Source: Verrucomicrobiota bacterium
Lineage (GTDB): Bacteria > Verrucomicrobiota > Verrucomicrobiia > Limisphaerales > DSYF01
Assembly: GCA_025457725.1 (NCBI GenBank)
Contig: JALOTU010000149.1
Span: 1-6,194, forward strand
DNA: 6,194 nucleotides
Direction of reading: 5' to 3'
The notes beneath the pieces are model-generated. The model had not been told where the DNA came from, ran no database searches, and was given only the letters and a program-made list of their open reading frames with translations. A program made the translations under genes and the position numbers. Of the stretch, positions 5,788-6,194 are shown one piece after another; the stretch's first letter is position 1; each line of letters begins with the position of its first letter.

Positions 5788-6194
5788 ATGTTTTACTGTC
5801 CTAGACTGAACATTGCTTTAACCAGACTGTTTCCGATTATCGGATTTCAAACCATCACTGAACTGAGTTCACCTGAGGATTTTCCACGCCTTGGAGAGTC
5901 AAGCTATCTAATAGACTTCTCCAGTCTGACTGGATTCAGCAGGATAGCAACAACTATCGTGAAATATCTTTCGGAGCGAAATGCCGTCGGCGTTGAGGCC
6001 CGCCGGCGCATCAGTTGCCGCCACTGCTGCATCTGTGGCGTTTCCAGCGGCCCGCGCCTCAATGGCGATGCCGTGCGGGAGCAAGGCAAAAAGCTGGAGC
6101 CCGGCACGCGCTTCCAGGCCGGAGGCTTGGCTCGTCACCCGGTACTTTTCATTCCCGAGGCCACGCCCTTGACGGTGAGTGACAGCAAACGGCG
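5788..6194 (+). CDS. Possible start of a divergent gene (partial, doubtful)
   Basis: A frame starting with ATG at 5788 runs without a stop to the window end, 135 full codons, divergent from the RRM gene. Its first half (to about 5975) is AT-rich with low GC at third positions, like noncoding DNA. Its second half shows a coding-like order by my hand count: about 77% GC at third, 67% at first and 57% at second positions. If real, the true start may be further in, for example GTG at 5959. The translation has a Cys-rich patch (ISCRHCCICG) but no family I recognise. The codon-aligned minus-strand frame (5908-6192) is also open and would be the end of a different protein. I cannot settle the strand. 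Confidence 0.22.
   Translation, partial: MFYCPRLNIALTRLFPIIGFQTITELSSPEDFPRLGESSYLIDFSSLTGFSRIATTIVKYLSERNAVGVEARRRISCRHCCICGVSSGPRLNGDAVREQGKKLEPGTRFQAGGLARHPVLFIPEATPLTVSDSKR
5832..5934. promoter_or_regulatory. Cluster of three short dyads upstream of the RRM gene
   Basis: Three near-perfect palindromes with six-base arms lie here: TCCGAT-T-ATCGGA (5832-5844), TGAACT-G-AGTTCA (5859-5871) and TCCAGT-CTG-ACTGGA (5920-5934). On the minus strand the first contains GATAAT (5841-5836), a possible -10 box 51 bases before the RRM start codon, and the second falls at the matching -35 position (17-base spacer), though AGTTCA is a poor -35. They could be operators or short RNA stems. Promoter placement is inference and weak. 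Confidence 0.28.

Noticed and set aside
5908..6192. Minus-strand 95-codon open frame at the right edge
   Set aside because: Not listed as a gene because its last 20 or so codons lie in AT-rich noncoding-like sequence and third-position GC favours the opposite strand; kept as an alternative in the findings.

Overview
The window looks like a chromosomal segment from a GC-rich member of the PVC superphylum, most likely Verrucomicrobiota. This is inferred from protein style, not from any marker gene. The signs are a leftmost protein ending in the FNCRYYRIVAP type of tail, a secreted trypsin-like protease without a PDZ domain, a large exported DUF3352-like protein, and a small glycine-rich RRM protein. 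Start codons mostly lack a strong Shine-Dalgarno sequence. The intergenic stretches are visibly richer in A+T than the genes.

Layout. 2-64 (+) is the last 20 codons of a gene entering from the left. 65-520 is a noncoding gap: AT-rich first, then a GC-rich part with a long-range 12-bp inverted repeat (338-395) and a strong 13-bp hairpin (406-439). 521-1489 (+) encodes an exported serine protease with a complete His/Asp/Ser triad. 1544-3547 (+) encodes an exported 667-residue protein resembling DUF3352; the 54-bp gap without a terminator suggests one transcript with the protease. 3563-5353 (-) converges on it with only 15 bp between stop codons and encodes a 596-residue fusion of a TrhO/YceA-type tRNA uridine hydroxylase with an RluA-family pseudouridine synthase. 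5411-5452 (-) is a probable intrinsic terminator for 5470-5784 (-), a 104-residue RRM protein with a Gly/Arg-rich tail. 5785-6194 is AT-rich with several short dyads and then GC-rich, possibly the edge of another gene whose strand cannot be settled.

There are two functional themes. The plus-strand pair acts outside the cytoplasm: a protease and a secreted companion of unknown role. The minus-strand pair acts on RNA: a predicted tRNA/rRNA modification enzyme behind an RNA-binding protein. The terminator between the latter two argues for mostly separate transcription. No mobile element, CRISPR array, tRNA or rRNA was seen. The most notable item is the TrhO-RluA fusion; nothing here amounts to a clearly new multi-gene system.
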